Shown here in pieces: positions 63,831 through 64,000 of a DNA stretch of 64,000 nucleotides (positions within the stretch are counted from its first letter, which is position 1; every line of letters starts with the position of its first letter). Under the pieces are notes generated by a model. That model was given only the letters and a program-made list of their open reading frames with translations, searched no databases and had not been told where the DNA came from. A program made the position numbers and the translations under genes. This DNA comes from Sanderia malayensis. Its lineage: Eukaryota; Cnidaria; Scyphozoa; Semaeostomeae; Pelagiidae. The stretch is taken from assembly GCA_013076295.1 (NCBI GenBank), contig RQOL01000811.1, forward strand, positions 1-64,000, in the 5' to 3' direction.

Positions 63831-64000
63831 GAAAAACTATTAGCCCTGGCACAACTCGGCTTGGCAAACAATTTCTTAAACTTTATTTCACATTTTTTTT
63901 TGTCGTTTCACTTGTATTGTTAGTCGTCGTTTATATCGAATGCTTCGCTCCACTTGCCTTCTAGGGGGGGAGCTATGTAGCGGATTCCCCGCTGACGTCA

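Larger units (their letters stand above)
59214..64000 (+). mobile_element. Intact Ty3-type LTR retrotransposon 2 (3' LTR cut by window end)
   Basis: The 5' LTR begins TGTAGCGGATTCCCCGC at 59214, and the same words start the 3' LTR at 63976. A primer-binding site TGGTGACCACGAAG lies at 59592 and a polypurine tract CTAGGGGGGGAGCTA ends at 63975. Gag and Pol are both uninterrupted. Age cannot be estimated because the 3' LTR is outside the window. Confidence 0.95.

Overview
The window is nuclear DNA from an animal. Its genes have many short exons with GT-AG introns, and it carries five orders of transposable element and several satellite families. It also encodes animal-specific proteins: an ornithine decarboxylase antizyme, a TRAF-type MATH domain and a NACHT-based innate-immunity protein. 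An invertebrate fits best (NACHT gene plus BEL/Pao, Ty3, RTE and Ngaro/DIRS-type elements), but I cannot name the species from sequence alone.

Two multi-exon genes can be read right through. (1) A leftward (minus-strand) gene for an NLR-like protein runs from about 39.5 kb down to 18.34 kb. Fourteen coding exons join in consistent phase into 1,072 codons: a modular N-terminal region of phase 1-1 exons, a NACHT NTPase, two duplicated 25-codon exons, a leucine-rich-like region, and two C-terminal TIR-like domains, each encoded by an exon pair. Its introns hold an intact Ty3 element (25.25-30.70 kb), a broken RTE LINE (34.4-36.1 kb), a hAT-type MITE (33.42-33.89 kb) and a long-inverted-repeat element with a 10-bp target duplication (19.44-20.27 kb). 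(2) A rightward gene for ornithine decarboxylase antizyme runs from about 50.07 to 56.79 kb. Five exons join in phase only if the ribosome makes a +1 frameshift at a canonical TCC-TGA-T site at 50135-50141.

Region by region: 1-2.34 kb is the 5' end of a BEL/Pao element (gag, minus strand) next to a 2-kb array of ~23-bp repeats. At 4.5-5.8 kb are candidate exons and an inverted SINE-like pair. At 5.9-10.4 kb are a lysine-rich ORF, a tandemly amplified 297-bp gene tail, and a broken TRAF-like gene whose 5' end grades into a 73-bp satellite (10.41-11.82 kb). At 12.5-13.05 kb are ~182-bp satellite units, which recur at 57.95-59.21 kb. At 13.7-16.2 kb is an inverted gene-like duplication, followed by dispersed-repeat coding remnants. 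The NLR gene fills 18.3-39.5 kb. At 39.58-46.08 kb are three nested mobile elements: a palindromic MITE, in it a Harbinger-like element (TAA duplication), in it an Ngaro/DIRS-type retroelement with split direct repeats, whose 3' coding half is replaced by a 2.35-kb GC-rich minisatellite. At 48.18-49.69 kb is a 165-bp tandem array in which every unit carries a 71-nt exon-like segment with splice sites on the minus strand. Antizyme follows, then two minus-strand exons of an unidentified gene (57.4-57.9 kb). From 59.2 kb to the end is a second, intact Ty3-type element inserted in the ~182-bp satellite.

Exon joins rest on splice consensus and phase agreement read by eye. Family names rest on recognisable motifs. 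No search was run.
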